Position numbers and translations under genes: made by a program
In this document: positions 1-8,843 of the stretch, one piece after another
Layout: every line of letters starts with the position of its first letter
How positions within the stretch are numbered: position 1 is the first letter of the stretch
The notes under the pieces: model-generated
Seen by the model: the letters and a program-made list of their open reading frames with translations, nothing else
Databases searched by the model: none
What the model was told of the DNA's origin: nothing
Origin: CAIKOD01 sp035505975
GTDB taxonomy: Archaea; Halobacteriota; Methanomicrobia; Methanomicrobiales; Methanospirillaceae
Direction: 5' to 3'
DNA length: 64,000 nt
NCBI GenBank assembly: GCA_035505975.1
Contig: DATJQJ010000028.1
Coordinates: 1 to 64,000, forward strand

Positions 1-62
1 TCCACACCGAGACGCGAAAGACCGCTGGAGCCCGTCGCCATTCCGGACTAGGCCACGACCCC
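1..62 (-). tRNA. tRNA-Trp (CCA), 5' exon and start of intron, cut by window edge
   Basis: Read on the minus strand from 62, the sequence starts GGGGTCG (acceptor), then TG, then a D-arm GCCT...TGGC, base 26 G, anticodon stem ACGGG and loop CTCCAG, giving anticodon CCA at 28-26. This fits the archaeal tRNA-Trp 5' half. The bases that follow (GCGGTCTTTC...) cannot pair with the ACGGG stem, so an intron probably begins at or just after position 37, the usual site in archaeal tRNA-Trp. The 3' exon lies outside the window. The call rests on the fold and anticodon; the intron is inferred from the missing 3' stem. Confidence 0.75.
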
Positions 63-120
63 GATGATGTAAAATAAATCGCATTATCGAGATTTAAGTG
101 TTCGCATAAAAAATCAGTAA

Positions 121-130
121 TCATATATTC
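121..130 (+). promoter_or_regulatory. TATA box of the acyl-CoA synthetase gene
   Basis: TCATATATTC is centred about 28 nt before the ATG at 155, which is the spacing expected for a leaderless archaeal transcript. There is no Shine-Dalgarno sequence between them. Confidence 0.5.
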
Positions 131-154
131 TCTTCGGATGCTATACTTTGATCA

Positions 155-1855
155 ATGGTGAAAATAAGTTACGATTGCGGAACCTCTTCTTTTCCCCTTA
201 TCGGCGAGACTGTCGGGTATATGTTCAACCGTATTGCGAACGAAAACCCTGATAACGACGCCGTTGTCTCCGTCCACCAGGGGATACGCTGGACGTACAG
301 GGAATTCCAGGAACGCGTCGAGAGCCTGGCCAGGGGACTGATGGCGATGGGCGTCGACAAGGGCCACCGGGTCGGCATCTGGGCGATGAACTATGCCGAA
401 TGGATCCAGGTTCAGTTCGCCACGGCACAGATCGGGGCCATTATGGTTAATATCAACCCGGCGTACCGGACCTACGAACTCGAATATGTCCTGAAGCAGG
501 CCGAGATCCAGACCCTGATCCTGCAGGGGAGGTTCAAGACATCGGACTATGTGGGTATGTTCTACGAGGCCTGCCCCGAGGCCTACGAGGCCCGCCCGGG
601 CCATATCAAGAGCGAAAAGTTCCCCTTCTTAAAAAACGTCATTTTCATGGGTGATATCCCCTACAACGGGATGTTCGTGTGGGAGGACTGCATCAGGAAA
701 GGCGACGAAATAAGCCGCGACGAGGTCATCGAGCGGGAGGAGTCGCTCGAGTTCGATGACGCGATCAATATCCAGTATACGAGCGGGACCACCGGTTTTC
801 CGAAAGGTGTCGTCCTCAGCCATCACTCGATCATGAACAACGGGTACATCATCGGGGAAGGGATGGGTTTCACCCCTAGGGACCGACTCTGCATCCCCGT
901 TCCCTTCTATCACTGTTTCGGCATGGTGCTCTCCAACCTCGCCTGCGTCACGCACGGTTCGACGATGGTCCTCCCGTCCCCGGCGTTCGATGCCGAGGAA
1001 GTCTTAAAAACCATCCAGAACGAGAAATGCACCGCGGTGCATGGCGTTCCGACAATGTTTATTGCCGAACTTGCACACCCGAATTTTTCCCGCTATTCGA
1101 TGAGTTCTCTCCGGACCGGCATCATGGCTGGTTCGCCGTGCCCGATTGAGGTGATGAAGGAAGTAAATCAGAAGATGAACATGACCGATATCGTCATCGT
1201 TTACGGGCAGACCGAGACTGCCCCGGGCGTGACGATGACCACGACGAAAGACCCGCTCGAGAGGCGCGTTTCCACGGTCGGAAAACTGTTCCCTCACACC
1301 GAGCTTAAATTCATCGACCAGAAGACCCAGAAGATCGTCCCGAGGGGCGAGATCGGGGAGATCTGCGCACGGGGTTACATGACGATGAAATGTTACTACA
1401 ACAACCCGAATGCGACACATGCGACGCTCGATCACAACGGCTGGAACCATACCGGGGACCTCGGCACGATCGACGACGAGGGTTATGTCAAGATCGTCGG
1501 CCGCTTAAAAGACATGGTCATCAGGGGCGGTGAAAATATTTACCCCCGCGAGATAGAGGAATTCCTCCACCACCACCCGAAGATCGCAGATGTGTATGTC
1601 ATAGGCGTGCCTGATGTGAAATACGGCGAAGAACTTGCAGCCTGGGTCAAGGTTGCACCCGGCCAGACGATGACCGAAGACGAGGTCAAGGACTTCTGCC
1701 GGGGTAAGATCGCCCACTTCAAGATACCGCGGTATATCAGGTTCACCGAGGACTTCCCGGTCACCATATCGGGCAAGATCCAGAAGTTCAAGATGCGCGA
1801 AATTTCCGTAAAAGAACTCCACCTGGAAGACGCCGAAAATATCGAGACGGCCTGA
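155..1855 (+). CDS. AMP-forming acyl-CoA synthetase (FadD/medium-chain type)
   Basis: 566 residues, the normal length for ANL-family acyl-CoA synthetases. It activates a carboxylic acid to acyl-AMP and then to the CoA thioester in the cytoplasm. Visible motifs are the P-loop YTSGTTGFPKG at about 208-218, YGQTE at about 350-354, the HTGDLG ATP-binding aspartate region at about 433-438, the hinge GRLKDMVIRGGENIYP from about 449, and the C-terminal GKIQK lysine near 540-545. The ATG at 155 has a TATA box 28 nt upstream and no Shine-Dalgarno, so it is probably leaderless. It stands alone, facing away from the tRNA-Trp. Substrate chain length cannot be read from sequence; fatty, branched or aromatic acids are possible. 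Hydrogenotrophic methanogens do not degrade fatty acids, so a role in assimilating environmental acids or in lipid or cofactor metabolism is inferred. Confidence 0.85.
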   Translation: MVKISYDCGTSSFPLIGETVGYMFNRIANENPDNDAVVSVHQGIRWTYREFQERVESLARGLMAMGVDKGHRVGIWAMNYAEWIQVQFATAQIGAIMVNINPAYRTYELEYVLKQAEIQTLILQGRFKTSDYVGMFYEACPEAYEARPGHIKSEKFPFLKNVIFMGDIPYNGMFVWEDCIRKGDEISRDEVIEREESLEFDDAINIQYTSGTTGFPKGVVLSHHSIMNNGYIIGEGMGFTPRDRLCIPVPFYHCFGMVLSNLACVTHGSTMVLPSPAFDAEEVLKTIQNEKCTAVHGVPTMFIAELAHPNFSRYSMSSLRTGIMAGSPCPIEVMKEVNQKMNMTDIVIVYGQTETAPGVTMTTTKDPLERRVSTVGKLFPHTELKFIDQKTQKIVPRGEIGEICARGYMTMKCYYNNPNATHATLDHNGWNHTGDLGTIDDEGYVKIVGRLKDMVIRGGENIYPREIEEFLHHHPKIADVYVIGVPDVKYGEELAAWVKVAPGQTMTEDEVKDFCRGKIAHFKIPRYIRFTEDFPVTISGKIQKFKMREISVKELHLEDAENIETA

Positions 1856-1950
1856 TTAAAGGAGTAATTTCTTTTGGTCTCTCAATAAATCGATAATTGT
1901 TCGAATTCCCTGGTTCAACGTTAAAGTAAGAATGATGTAAGATACCCTTC

Positions 1951-2099
1951 GACAGGAGGGGTTCCACCCCCTCCCTGACCCTCCCCCAGTGGGATAGCCT
2001 GTGGACAGGGTACATTTTTGTTAGATTAATCAGGTCCAGAACAGTCCCTATCGCACCCGGGGTCGCCACAGTTGCAGGGCAGAGCCCCGGGGGGTCAGA
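1951..2099 (+). repeat. Dispersed intergenic element, copy A (longest form)
   Basis: About 150 bp. It begins GACAGGAGGGG followed by a small hairpin (GGGGT-TCC-ACCCC), has a middle part with GACAGGGT and ATTAATCAGGTCC, then CCCTATCGCACCCGGGGTCGCC, and ends with the hairpin core GGGC-AGA-GCCC followed by GGGG and TCAGA. The same order of blocks recurs near 10671, 19551, 28151, 36053, 43131 and 57496. It fills the gap between the acyl-CoA synthetase 3' end and the 3' end of the convergent ComEC-like gene. Apart from this element, the 1856-2327 gap shows a GC-rich stretch near 2170-2205 and nothing I can name. Confidence 0.75.
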
Positions 2100-2327
2100 A
2101 TGGCGCCGATTTCTCACCGGGGATTCCAAAAAAGCCAAGGTTGCCCGTTTGATATCGTGTTGCGATTGACGCCCCCGCCCCCGAAGGGCGCCCCGGCGGC
2201 GGTTCGAAGAATTGATTGAGGTACATTAGACCCTGAAATCATTATATACATGATACTTTCTATCCCACCCGTCGGTAAATTTCCGGGAAAAAATAAAGGA
2301 CAAATCTGTTTCAATCACCCTGTTTTT

Positions 2328-3293
2328 TTACCCGGCAGCTGGTGAGGCCGGGGCCGTGGCATACGAAGTTCCATACATCCCGCCTCGTGCGGTTGTTATC
2401 GAATACTTCATTCCGTCAGACTGGAGGACGATTGTCCCGTCCTGGTCGGTCCTGAACACGATCGCTCCTGCATTCTCCAGGCGGTTCAAGGTGGCCGGGG
2501 TCGGATGGCCATAGGGGTTATCCGCGCCAACCGAAATGATCGCAACTTCCGGGTTGACCCGGCCGAGAAATGAACTGCCCGTCCCATGGGTGCTTCCGTG
2601 GTGGGCGACTTTTAAGACCTGGCTTTCGAGAGGGAGGCCCGATCCGAGCATCCTGTCTTCGACGGCTGTGCCTGCATCGCCCTCGAAGAGGATGCTGATC
2701 CGGCCGTAGGTCGCTCTTAATACGATCGACGCGTCGTTGAGGTCGTCGTCGGTCGCAGACGCCCCGTTCCCGGGAGGAGCGTTCAGGACAAGGAATGACA
2801 GATCGGGCACAGGGCTGATGACATCACCGGTATGCACGGTTTTGTAAGGAATTTTCTGCCGGGCGATCATCTCAAGGAATTTCCGGTAGGTCGCCGTGGT
2901 ATGGGGCATCGCCGTATCGATCACCTCGTGCACGGTAACGTTCGCGAGAACGTCCTGCATGCCGCCGATGTGGTCTGCATGGGGGTGCGTGGCAACGAGG
3001 ATGTCGATATCGGTGATCCCGAGTCCTTTCAGCGTCGAGACGACCCGCGGACCGGCATCGGGGTCTCCTGCGTCGACAAGCATCGTGAAATTGCCATACG
3101 TGATGAGCTCGGAATCGCCCTGGCCCACGTCAATGAAGTATACCTTCAGCTGGCCTGAATTCTGTGCATAATACGGGGGAATGACCGGGACCACCCCATG
3201 CGTCCCGAAGCGGCTTAAGGTGCACCCTGCACCGGCGCAGAGCAGAACGACCAGGAGGACCGCGAAAAAGGAATATAGCCGGATATTCTTCAT
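2328..3293 (-). CDS. Secreted ComEC-like metallo-beta-lactamase-fold lipoprotein
   Basis: 321 residues. The N-terminus is a lipoprotein-type signal: a hydrophobic stretch at about 8-20, then a GAGC lipobox with Cys24 as the probable lipidated residue. The rest matches the hydrolase domain found at the C-terminus of bacterial ComEC and in stand-alone competence-type hydrolases: the YFIDVGQGDSE start at about 52-62, the metal motif HPHADH at 103-108, a later FEGDAG loop, and the KVAHHGSTHG motif. It is probably anchored outside the membrane as a phosphoesterase or nuclease acting on extracellular nucleic acid or phosphodiesters; the substrate is inference. There are no channel segments, so it is not a full DNA-uptake ComEC. 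It lies 11 nt downstream of the deaminase gene and may be cotranscribed with it. Confidence 0.75.
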   Translation of the reverse strand: MKNIRLYSFFAVLLVVLLCAGAGCTLSRFGTHGVVPVIPPYYAQNSGQLKVYFIDVGQGDSELITYGNFTMLVDAGDPDAGPRVVSTLKGLGITDIDILVATHPHADHIGGMQDVLANVTVHEVIDTAMPHTTATYRKFLEMIARQKIPYKTVHTGDVISPVPDLSFLVLNAPPGNGASATDDDLNDASIVLRATYGRISILFEGDAGTAVEDRMLGSGLPLESQVLKVAHHGSTHGTGSSFLGRVNPEVAIISVGADNPYGHPTPATLNRLENAGAIVFRTDQDGTIVLQSDGMKYSITTARGGMYGTSYATAPASPAAG

Positions 3294-3304
3294 GGGCAGT
3301 CCGG

Positions 3305-4621
3305 TTATGAGGATAACGTCCTCTGTACCAGGGACTGTGCGGCCCGGGAAGCTCCCTCCAGTATTGCGTCTTCGTGGAGTACCGACCGTTCGTACATAAG
3401 GACCCTGCCGTTACAGATCGTCGTGGCAACCGCCCCCCCGTTGCAGGAATACACGAGGTTTGAGTCCTGGTTGTGGAGGGGGGTATTGCAGGTCTTATCC
3501 GTACTGACGAGAATGATATCGGCCGGCGACCCGGGCTGCAGGGTTCCCGGACCGAAGCCGAGCGCCCGGCAACCGTTCCCGGTGGCCATCCTGACCGCAT
3601 CGCCTGCCGGCAGGACAGTCGGGTTGTTCCAGTAAAACTTCTGGAGGAGGGCTGAAATTTTCATTTCTTCAAACATGTCGAGGTTGTTATTGGACGCACA
3701 GCCATCGGTGCCAAGACACACGTTGGCCCCGGAAGCAACCAGTTCCCTGTATGGCAACGCCCGGTTCGTTGCAAGCTTCATGTTGCTCGAAGGGTTGAAG
3801 GATACATTGACGCCCTTATGCCCCACCGTCAGGCAGTCGTCGTCGTTAAGCCAGCAGCAATGGGCCGCTATGGTCGTTTTGGTTAATATGCCGCATTCGT
3901 CGAGGAGGGCCGGCGGGCGTTTTCCGTACCGGTCGACGCAGTCCACGACCTCTTTTTCTGTTTCGGAAAGGTGGATATGAGTGGGAATGCCCTCTTCTTT
4001 TGCAAAACCGGCACACCACCGTAGCCCCTCTGGCGATACCGTGTACACCGCGTGCGGTCCCACTGCCGCCCTGATCCGCGGATTGTTCATACCTTTTATG
4101 GATGAAACCAGGGATTCGGTGGCTTTACATTCTGCTTCGCGTTTCCCGGCGTCGTCAAGGTCTATAAACCCATGGCACAGGAGTGCCCGGACCCCGGCCT
4201 CGTCGACCGCCCGGGCGGCATCTTCCATGAAAAAGTACATGTCATTGAAGGCGGTTGTCCCGGTCCTGATCATCTCGAGACAGGCAAGCCTCGTCCCCCA
4301 GTACACGTCGTCACCGGTGAGGTGTGCTTCGAGCGGCCAGATCTTCTGCGTGAGCCAGTCCCCGAGAACCATGTCGTCGGCATATCCCCGAAGCAACGTC
4401 ATCGCCGCATGGGTATGGGTGTTGACAAGACCCGGGAGCGCGACCCTGAAGCTGCCGTCGATAACAAATGCTGCACTGCTCTCGTATTTGCGGGCGATGC
4501 CGTTACCGACCGCTTCGATCGTCCCGGTCTCACCGATAAAAATATCGGTCTTCCGGCCGCCGGTAAGTACGTCCCGTATCAGGAACGGACCTGTCCTGTT
4601 TAGTATCTCCTCTGGTTTCAT
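3305..4621 (-). CDS. dadD: 5'-deoxyadenosine/MTA/SAH deaminase (DadD/MtaD family)
   Basis: 438 residues from the ATG at 4621; an upstream in-frame TTG at 4633 would overlap the previous gene. It is an amidohydrolase with the zinc motif HTH at 69 and 71, HIHLSET in the middle, an AAHC segment and the GTDGCASNN aspartate motif. In methanogens this family deaminates 5'-deoxyadenosine, 5'-methylthioadenosine and S-adenosylhomocysteine to the inosine derivatives, clearing products of radical SAM and methyltransfer chemistry. The start codon is 4 nt after the stop of the phosphorylase gene, so the two form an operon. That pairing fits the methanogen route in which deamination precedes phosphorolysis. 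Which of the three substrates dominates cannot be told from sequence. Confidence 0.87.
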   Translation of the reverse strand: MKPEEILNRTGPFLIRDVLTGGRKTDIFIGETGTIEAVGNGIARKYESSAAFVIDGSFRVALPGLVNTHTHAAMTLLRGYADDMVLGDWLTQKIWPLEAHLTGDDVYWGTRLACLEMIRTGTTAFNDMYFFMEDAARAVDEAGVRALLCHGFIDLDDAGKREAECKATESLVSSIKGMNNPRIRAAVGPHAVYTVSPEGLRWCAGFAKEEGIPTHIHLSETEKEVVDCVDRYGKRPPALLDECGILTKTTIAAHCCWLNDDDCLTVGHKGVNVSFNPSSNMKLATNRALPYRELVASGANVCLGTDGCASNNNLDMFEEMKISALLQKFYWNNPTVLPAGDAVRMATGNGCRALGFGPGTLQPGSPADIILVSTDKTCNTPLHNQDSNLVYSCNGGAVATTICNGRVLMYERSVLHEDAILEGASRAAQSLVQRTLSS

Positions 4622-4625
4622 GGTT

Positions 4626-5300
4626 TCAGCCAAAACGTTCGATTATAGTCCCGATCATTTCCCGGGTCCGCTCCGAGAATTTTTTCGAAGTCTCGAGGAC
4701 CTGTTCCCAGCTCATCGGTTCTTCGGAGATCCCGTTTGCATAGTTGTCGACCGTGCAGATGGCGGCAAATTCCATCCCGAGCTCACGTGCGAGGGTCGCT
4801 TCGCTTCCCAACGTCATCCCGACAATATCCGCGATTCGCGCCAGCGCTTTTACCTCTGCCACAGTCTCCAGCCTCGGTCCCCGGGTCTGGACATAGGTGC
4901 CTCCTGCAATGGCCTGTGGGAATACCGCGGCGAGTTCGCAGGCGAAGCGGGCAGAGATCTCGGGCATGATATGGGTGATCGCATGGTCATGGACCGAGGG
5001 GATCTCGAACTGGCTGATGAAATCCGAAGGGATGACCAGGCTGCCCGGTGGAATCTCCAATTTGAGCGACCCCGACGAGCCGAATGCGACGATGCGGTCG
5101 ACACCGAGGATCGCCAGGGCTGCAAGGTTCGCGCAATGGTTGATCCTGTGGGGCGGTGAATTTCCCTGGTGCCGCTGGAGGATGACCACCTCTCCGCAGA
5201 GGGCTTCTGCCTTCCCGTACGGCGTACTGATCGTCCTCTCTTCGAAGGACGGCAGACTGGAGAACCGGATTGACGTCCCCCCGATTATGGCAAGTGTCAT
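4626..5300 (-). CDS. 5'-methylthioinosine/purine nucleoside phosphorylase (MTAP/PNP family)
   Basis: 224 residues from the ATG at 5300 (start MTLAIIGGTS). This is preferred to an in-frame start at 5339 because family members begin at this beta-strand and a purine-rich GAGAGGAAACGAG precedes it. Motifs include IIGGTS for phosphate binding, a RHQGNSPPHRINH segment, GSSGSL, the GTYVQTRGPRLET segment and the MTLGSEATLARELG stretch. The enzyme would cleave methylthioinosine or inosine-type nucleosides to hypoxanthine and a sugar 1-phosphate. It is translationally linked to the deaminase downstream, so deaminase product feeding this enzyme is the likely pathway. Whether it prefers methylthioinosine, inosine or methylthioadenosine needs assay. 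Confidence 0.82.
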   Translation of the reverse strand: MTLAIIGGTSIRFSSLPSFEERTISTPYGKAEALCGEVVILQRHQGNSPPHRINHCANLAALAILGVDRIVAFGSSGSLKLEIPPGSLVIPSDFISQFEIPSVHDHAITHIMPEISARFACELAAVFPQAIAGGTYVQTRGPRLETVAEVKALARIADIVGMTLGSEATLARELGMEFAAICTVDNYANGISEEPMSWEQVLETSKKFSERTREMIGTIIERFG

Positions 5301-5473
5301 CTCGTTTCCTCTCCCGGCAACCGGAATGTAATTTTCCACAAGGCTGTTACATCAGACAAAGGAGACCTGTGGAATATCATTAACAGGTATCTCCGGTGCG
5401 GATATTATCCCTATCCATTGGAGGCCGGGATTATTCCCGTATCGTAATATCCTGTCACGCCGAACTGGTATAC

Positions 5474-6607
5474 ATGGGCATCTTTGAGACGGTGGACGAC
5501 GAGACGATCAGGAACGGTGGTTGTACAGATATTTACTTCGTGCGATGCGAGGAGATCCTGAAAAAAGAGGGAATTAACCCCGATGTCGTGATGGAAGTCA
5601 CGGCACCGTCACTTCCGGACCCGTGGGGGGTCTTCTGCGGACTTTCCGATGTCATCGGCCTCCTCGAAGGACTGCCGGTCACGGTCGATGCCATGCCTGA
5701 GGGAGCTCTGTTCTTCGGGAATGAACCCGTGCTCCGCATCGCCGGGAAATACCGGGATTTCTGCCGGTTCGAAACGGCAATCCTCGGGTTTCTCTGCCAT
5801 TCGTCAGGGATCGCAACTGCCGCAGCCCATATCATGATCGCTGCAGCCGGCAGGCCTGTCTATTCGTTCGGATCCAGGAGGCAGCACCCGGCCATCGCCA
5901 CTATGATCGAACGATCGGCATGGATTGGTGGGGTAGACGGGGTGTCGAACACCACTGCGCCCCCAGGGATACCGGTTGTCGGCACCATGCCCCATGCGTT
6001 CGTGATGTGTTTTGAAACCCCCGAAGCGGCATGGCGATCGTTTAATACTAATGCCCCGGAGGATGTCCCGAGGGTGATGTTGTGCGATACGTATTGTGAT
6101 GAGAAATCCGAATCGCTCAGGGCGGCCGGTTGTGGCGCTACCTCGGTAAGGCTCGACACCCCCCGTTCCCGCCGCGGGAACATGAAGGCGATCATCGACG
6201 AGGTCAGGTGGGAACTCGATGCCCACAACTATCAGGAAGTCAGGATCTTCCTGTCGGGAGGGATCACCAGGGACGATATCGTCGCCTATCGCGACTGTGT
6301 CGATGCCTTCGGTGTAGGAGGAGCGATCGCAAATGCCCAGGTCATTGATTTTGGTATGGATATCGTGCTTAAAAACGGGTTGCCGCTCGCAAAAAGGGGT
6401 AAGAGGAGCGGCGTGAAGCAGGTCTACCGGCTGACCGACGGGAGCCGCCTGGTCCTTCCTGAAGGGAACCGTGCCCCGGAAGGTTCCCGACCGGTCCTCG
6501 AGCGATATATCGAAGGAGGCAGGATCGTCAGGAGGCCCGGGACCCGGGTCGCAAGGGACCTGGCCAGGTCGGAAATCTCCCTGTTCCCCAAAAAAGGCAA
6601 CCTGTGA
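5474..6607 (+). CDS. Nicotinate phosphoribosyltransferase-like protein
   Basis: 377 residues from the ATG at 5474. A GTG at 5396 would add 26 residues, but archaeal relatives start with the F-x-T-x-x-D-E-x-I-R-x-G-x-x-T-D-x-Y-F motif, which here falls immediately after Met 5474. The body shows the quinolinate/nicotinate phosphoribosyltransferase barrel signs: a SSG-A-T segment, FGSRRQHPA, a GVDGVSNTTAP segment and the late LSGGI-x-R-D and FGVGGAIANA motifs. It should join nicotinate to PRPP with ATP to give nicotinate mononucleotide for NAD salvage. It is divergent from the phosphorylase gene, and the short space between them must hold both promoters. The main uncertainty is the start codon. 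Confidence 0.82.
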   Translation: MGIFETVDDETIRNGGCTDIYFVRCEEILKKEGINPDVVMEVTAPSLPDPWGVFCGLSDVIGLLEGLPVTVDAMPEGALFFGNEPVLRIAGKYRDFCRFETAILGFLCHSSGIATAAAHIMIAAAGRPVYSFGSRRQHPAIATMIERSAWIGGVDGVSNTTAPPGIPVVGTMPHAFVMCFETPEAAWRSFNTNAPEDVPRVMLCDTYCDEKSESLRAAGCGATSVRLDTPRSRRGNMKAIIDEVRWELDAHNYQEVRIFLSGGITRDDIVAYRDCVDAFGVGGAIANAQVIDFGMDIVLKNGLPLAKRGKRSGVKQVYRLTDGSRLVLPEGNRAPEGSRPVLERYIEGGRIVRRPGTRVARDLARSEISLFPKKGNL

Positions 6608-6796
6608 AGTGGGAGGCCGCCAGGGTGTCCCGGGTTGCCTTATGGAGTAACGGCCCGCGATCCCACAACAAACAACTCTTTTAACTGATCGAAACCCATA
6701 GTGTTAGAGCAGGCCGGAAGGCAGGACCGTCTGCTGCACGGCACGCAACCGATCAAAAGACCGTTATTTCCCTGAAAGGACAACGGCATTTTGCAG
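6608..6796. other. Gap before tRNA-Ala
   Basis: 189 nt with no convincing reading frame. It must contain the tRNA-Ala promoter; an AT-richer stretch CTCTTTTAACTG lies near 6674. I see no other structure. Confidence 0.4.
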
Positions 6797-6868
6797 GGGC
6801 TGGTGGTAAAGTGGTATTACGCACCCTTGGCATGGGTGAGGCCGCGGGTTCAATTCCCGCCCAGTCCA
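6797..6868 (+). tRNA. tRNA-Ala (GGC)
   Basis: Full cloverleaf of 72 nt: acceptor GGGCTGG pairs with CCAGTCC, including the G3:U70 pair that identifies alanine tRNAs. The D-arm is GTAA/TTAC, the anticodon arm CACCC-TTGGCAT-GGGTG with anticodon GGC, the variable loop AGGCC, and the T-arm GCGGG-TTCAATT-CCCGC. Discriminator A follows and CCA is not encoded. Confidence 0.93.
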
Positions 6869-6941
6869 TCATTTAACGATCCCTGCATCGCCTTATGGCA
6901 CCAGCTTTTTCTCGTCGCCCTTCAATAGGTAACTCTTGACC

Positions 6942-7571
6942 ATGAGGATCCGTGATTTCATCCTCCCCGAGGATAAGGTTTTTTTCGCTCTTTTTAAGAA
7001 AATGGCTGAACAGATAGCGGAAGCATCGGCAGTCCTGAACGAGATTACTCATGAACTGCCCCAGGGGACCGAGAAGGCCCAGAAGATCCGGCAGCTGGAG
7101 CATATGGGCGACGAAATTACCAGGGAAACGTTCGAGCGTCTCAACGATTCCCTGATTACACCACTGGAACCTGATGAAATTGCAAGGCTCGCACCGGCCC
7201 TCGACGATGTGATGGACCGGATCGACTGGGTCAGCCACCAGCTGGCCAACTACGGGATACCCCAGACAAACGACCTGCTGAAGGAATATTCCTACCTGAT
7301 CACCCTCTGCAGTGAGGAAATCACCCATGGGATCGACGACCTCGAGACACTCAAACGGGCCGAAGAGATAGAACGGCATGCGAGGGAGATCAACCGTATC
7401 TATAACCTTTCGTCAGAACTGCTCTCGCGGGCGGTTATCGAGCTCTTCCTGACTAAAGACCTTCTCTTAATCATCAAACTCAAGGATATCTACGAAGGGA
7501 TGGCGAAAGTCATAGAAAAATATAACGATGTTGGACATGCCCTTACGGATATCGCCCGTAATCATGCATGA
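6942..7571 (+). CDS. DUF47 (PhoU-like) phosphate transport accessory protein, first copy
   Basis: 209 residues from the ATG at 6942; a TTG two codons upstream is less likely. It is an all-helical DUF47/PhoU-like protein starting with the typical ILPEDKVFFALF signature and carrying acidic helices (HMGDEITRETFERL and LDDVMDRIDWVSH) that in PhoU relatives bind metal. The family partners PiT transporters and is thought to control their activity in the cytoplasm. The stop codon overlaps the start of the PiT gene by four bases (ATGA), so the two are translationally coupled. It resembles the second copy at 8844, so the pair is a duplication. Confidence 0.88.
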   Translation: MRIRDFILPEDKVFFALFKKMAEQIAEASAVLNEITHELPQGTEKAQKIRQLEHMGDEITRETFERLNDSLITPLEPDEIARLAPALDDVMDRIDWVSHQLANYGIPQTNDLLKEYSYLITLCSEEITHGIDDLETLKRAEEIERHAREINRIYNLSSELLSRAVIELFLTKDLLLIIKLKDIYEGMAKVIEKYNDVGHALTDIARNHA

Positions 7572-8761
7572 TTTCTATGGACGCCCTCATTATTTTCGGT
7601 ATTTTGCTCGCCCTGGCAATGAACTTCGTCAACGGCTTGAACGATGCGTCGCATTCGATCGCCACGGTGGTCGTGACGAAGGCCCTCTCCCCCTGGGGTG
7701 CATCGGTCTCGTCGGCCCTTGCAAATTTCGCCGGCCCGTTTATCTTCACAACGGCCGTCGCTGCAACCATAGGGACATCGATTGTGGTCAGCGGAGCACT
7801 CACTCAGGTATCTATCGTCATTGCCATGATCACGGCGATCACCCTGGTCTTCTTCGCAACCCATGTCGGGTTCCCGCTGTCGAGCAGCCAGGCCCTTATT
7901 GGCGGCCTGATCGGCGCCGGGGTCGCTGCGTACGGCCCGGGTGCCCTTATTCTCCCGCCCCAGGCGATGCTTGCGTCTCTCGGCTTATACTGCCTCGTCG
8001 GGGCGGTACTTGGTGCGATCACGCTCACGGTCCTGGCGTACTGGATGAAAGAGAATATCGTGACTGCCTTCATCCTCGGCCTGGTCTTCGGCATTGCATT
8101 CGCAGTCCCTATCCTCATGCTGACCGGGACCCTCGTCCTTACCGGTATCCTTGCCATCGTCGTGTTTATTTTCATCTCGCCGATCATTGGCTTCGAGGTC
8201 GCATTTCTCTTCGATCTCCTGGTGACCCACCTGTTCCGGTTTTCTCGCCAGGACCGCATGAAACATGTTTTCCAGCCGCTCCAGGTCCTTGCCAGCCTGT
8301 TCCAGGCGGCGGGGCATGGGGCTAATGACGGCCAGCATGCCGTGGGAGTAATAACGGCCCTCCTGGTTGCCGGAGGAGTGATCTCTTCGTTCATCGTGCC
8401 GTTCTGGGTCGTTATCGCATCGAGTGCCGCTATCGGCATCGGCACCCTGTTCGGCGGCTGGAAAGTGATCAACAAACTCGCCAGGGAGATAACAAAAATC
8501 AGGCCGTACCAGGGGTTCTGTGCCGCGACGTCGGGCGGCGCGATTATTGCGTTTGTTACCGCCCGCGGAGTCCCGGTGTCCTCGACTCAGGTGATGAGCG
8601 GGGCGATCATCGGGGTCGGTGCGACACGTGGCGTCAAGGCCGTAAAATGGGAAGTAACACGCGAAATGATGGAAGCCTGGATATTCACCATCCCTATCGC
8701 TTTCACCGTTGCCTGGTGCGGGTACATGATCGTTGCCCTCATGTTTCACCTGCCCCTCTGA
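7568..8761 (+). CDS. PiT-family inorganic phosphate transporter, first copy
   Basis: 397 residues with about ten hydrophobic helices in two repeats. Each half has the PiT signature: NGLNDASHSIATVVVTKALSP near the N-terminus and HGANDGQHAVG in the second half. It should be an inner-membrane cation-coupled phosphate symporter. The second half also carries the conserved PVSSTQVMSGAIIGVG segment before the last helices. The N-terminal motif has Ser-His (SHSIAT) where the second copy keeps the usual Ala-Asn (ANAIST), so the two transporters may differ in affinity or coupling ion. It is coupled to the DUF47 gene by the ATGA overlap and followed 82 nt later by the second DUF47-PiT pair. Confidence 0.9.
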   Translation: MISMDALIIFGILLALAMNFVNGLNDASHSIATVVVTKALSPWGASVSSALANFAGPFIFTTAVAATIGTSIVVSGALTQVSIVIAMITAITLVFFATHVGFPLSSSQALIGGLIGAGVAAYGPGALILPPQAMLASLGLYCLVGAVLGAITLTVLAYWMKENIVTAFILGLVFGIAFAVPILMLTGTLVLTGILAIVVFIFISPIIGFEVAFLFDLLVTHLFRFSRQDRMKHVFQPLQVLASLFQAAGHGANDGQHAVGVITALLVAGGVISSFIVPFWVVIASSAAIGIGTLFGGWKVINKLAREITKIRPYQGFCAATSGGAIIAFVTARGVPVSSTQVMSGAIIGVGATRGVKAVKWEVTREMMEAWIFTIPIAFTVAWCGYMIVALMFHLPL

Positions 8762-8843
8762 ACGGGACCTTGTGAAGCGATCCAACAGGGATAAATCGCC
8801 AGATTTTTTACCTTGGCTCTCTGACTATCAAACGATTGGGTCT

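Noticed and set aside
3981..5159. Long plus-strand open frame (392 codons) opposite the deaminase and phosphorylase genes
   Set aside because: It lies antisense to two genes with clear domains, has no motif, and its composition is the shadow expected of GC-rich coding sequence.
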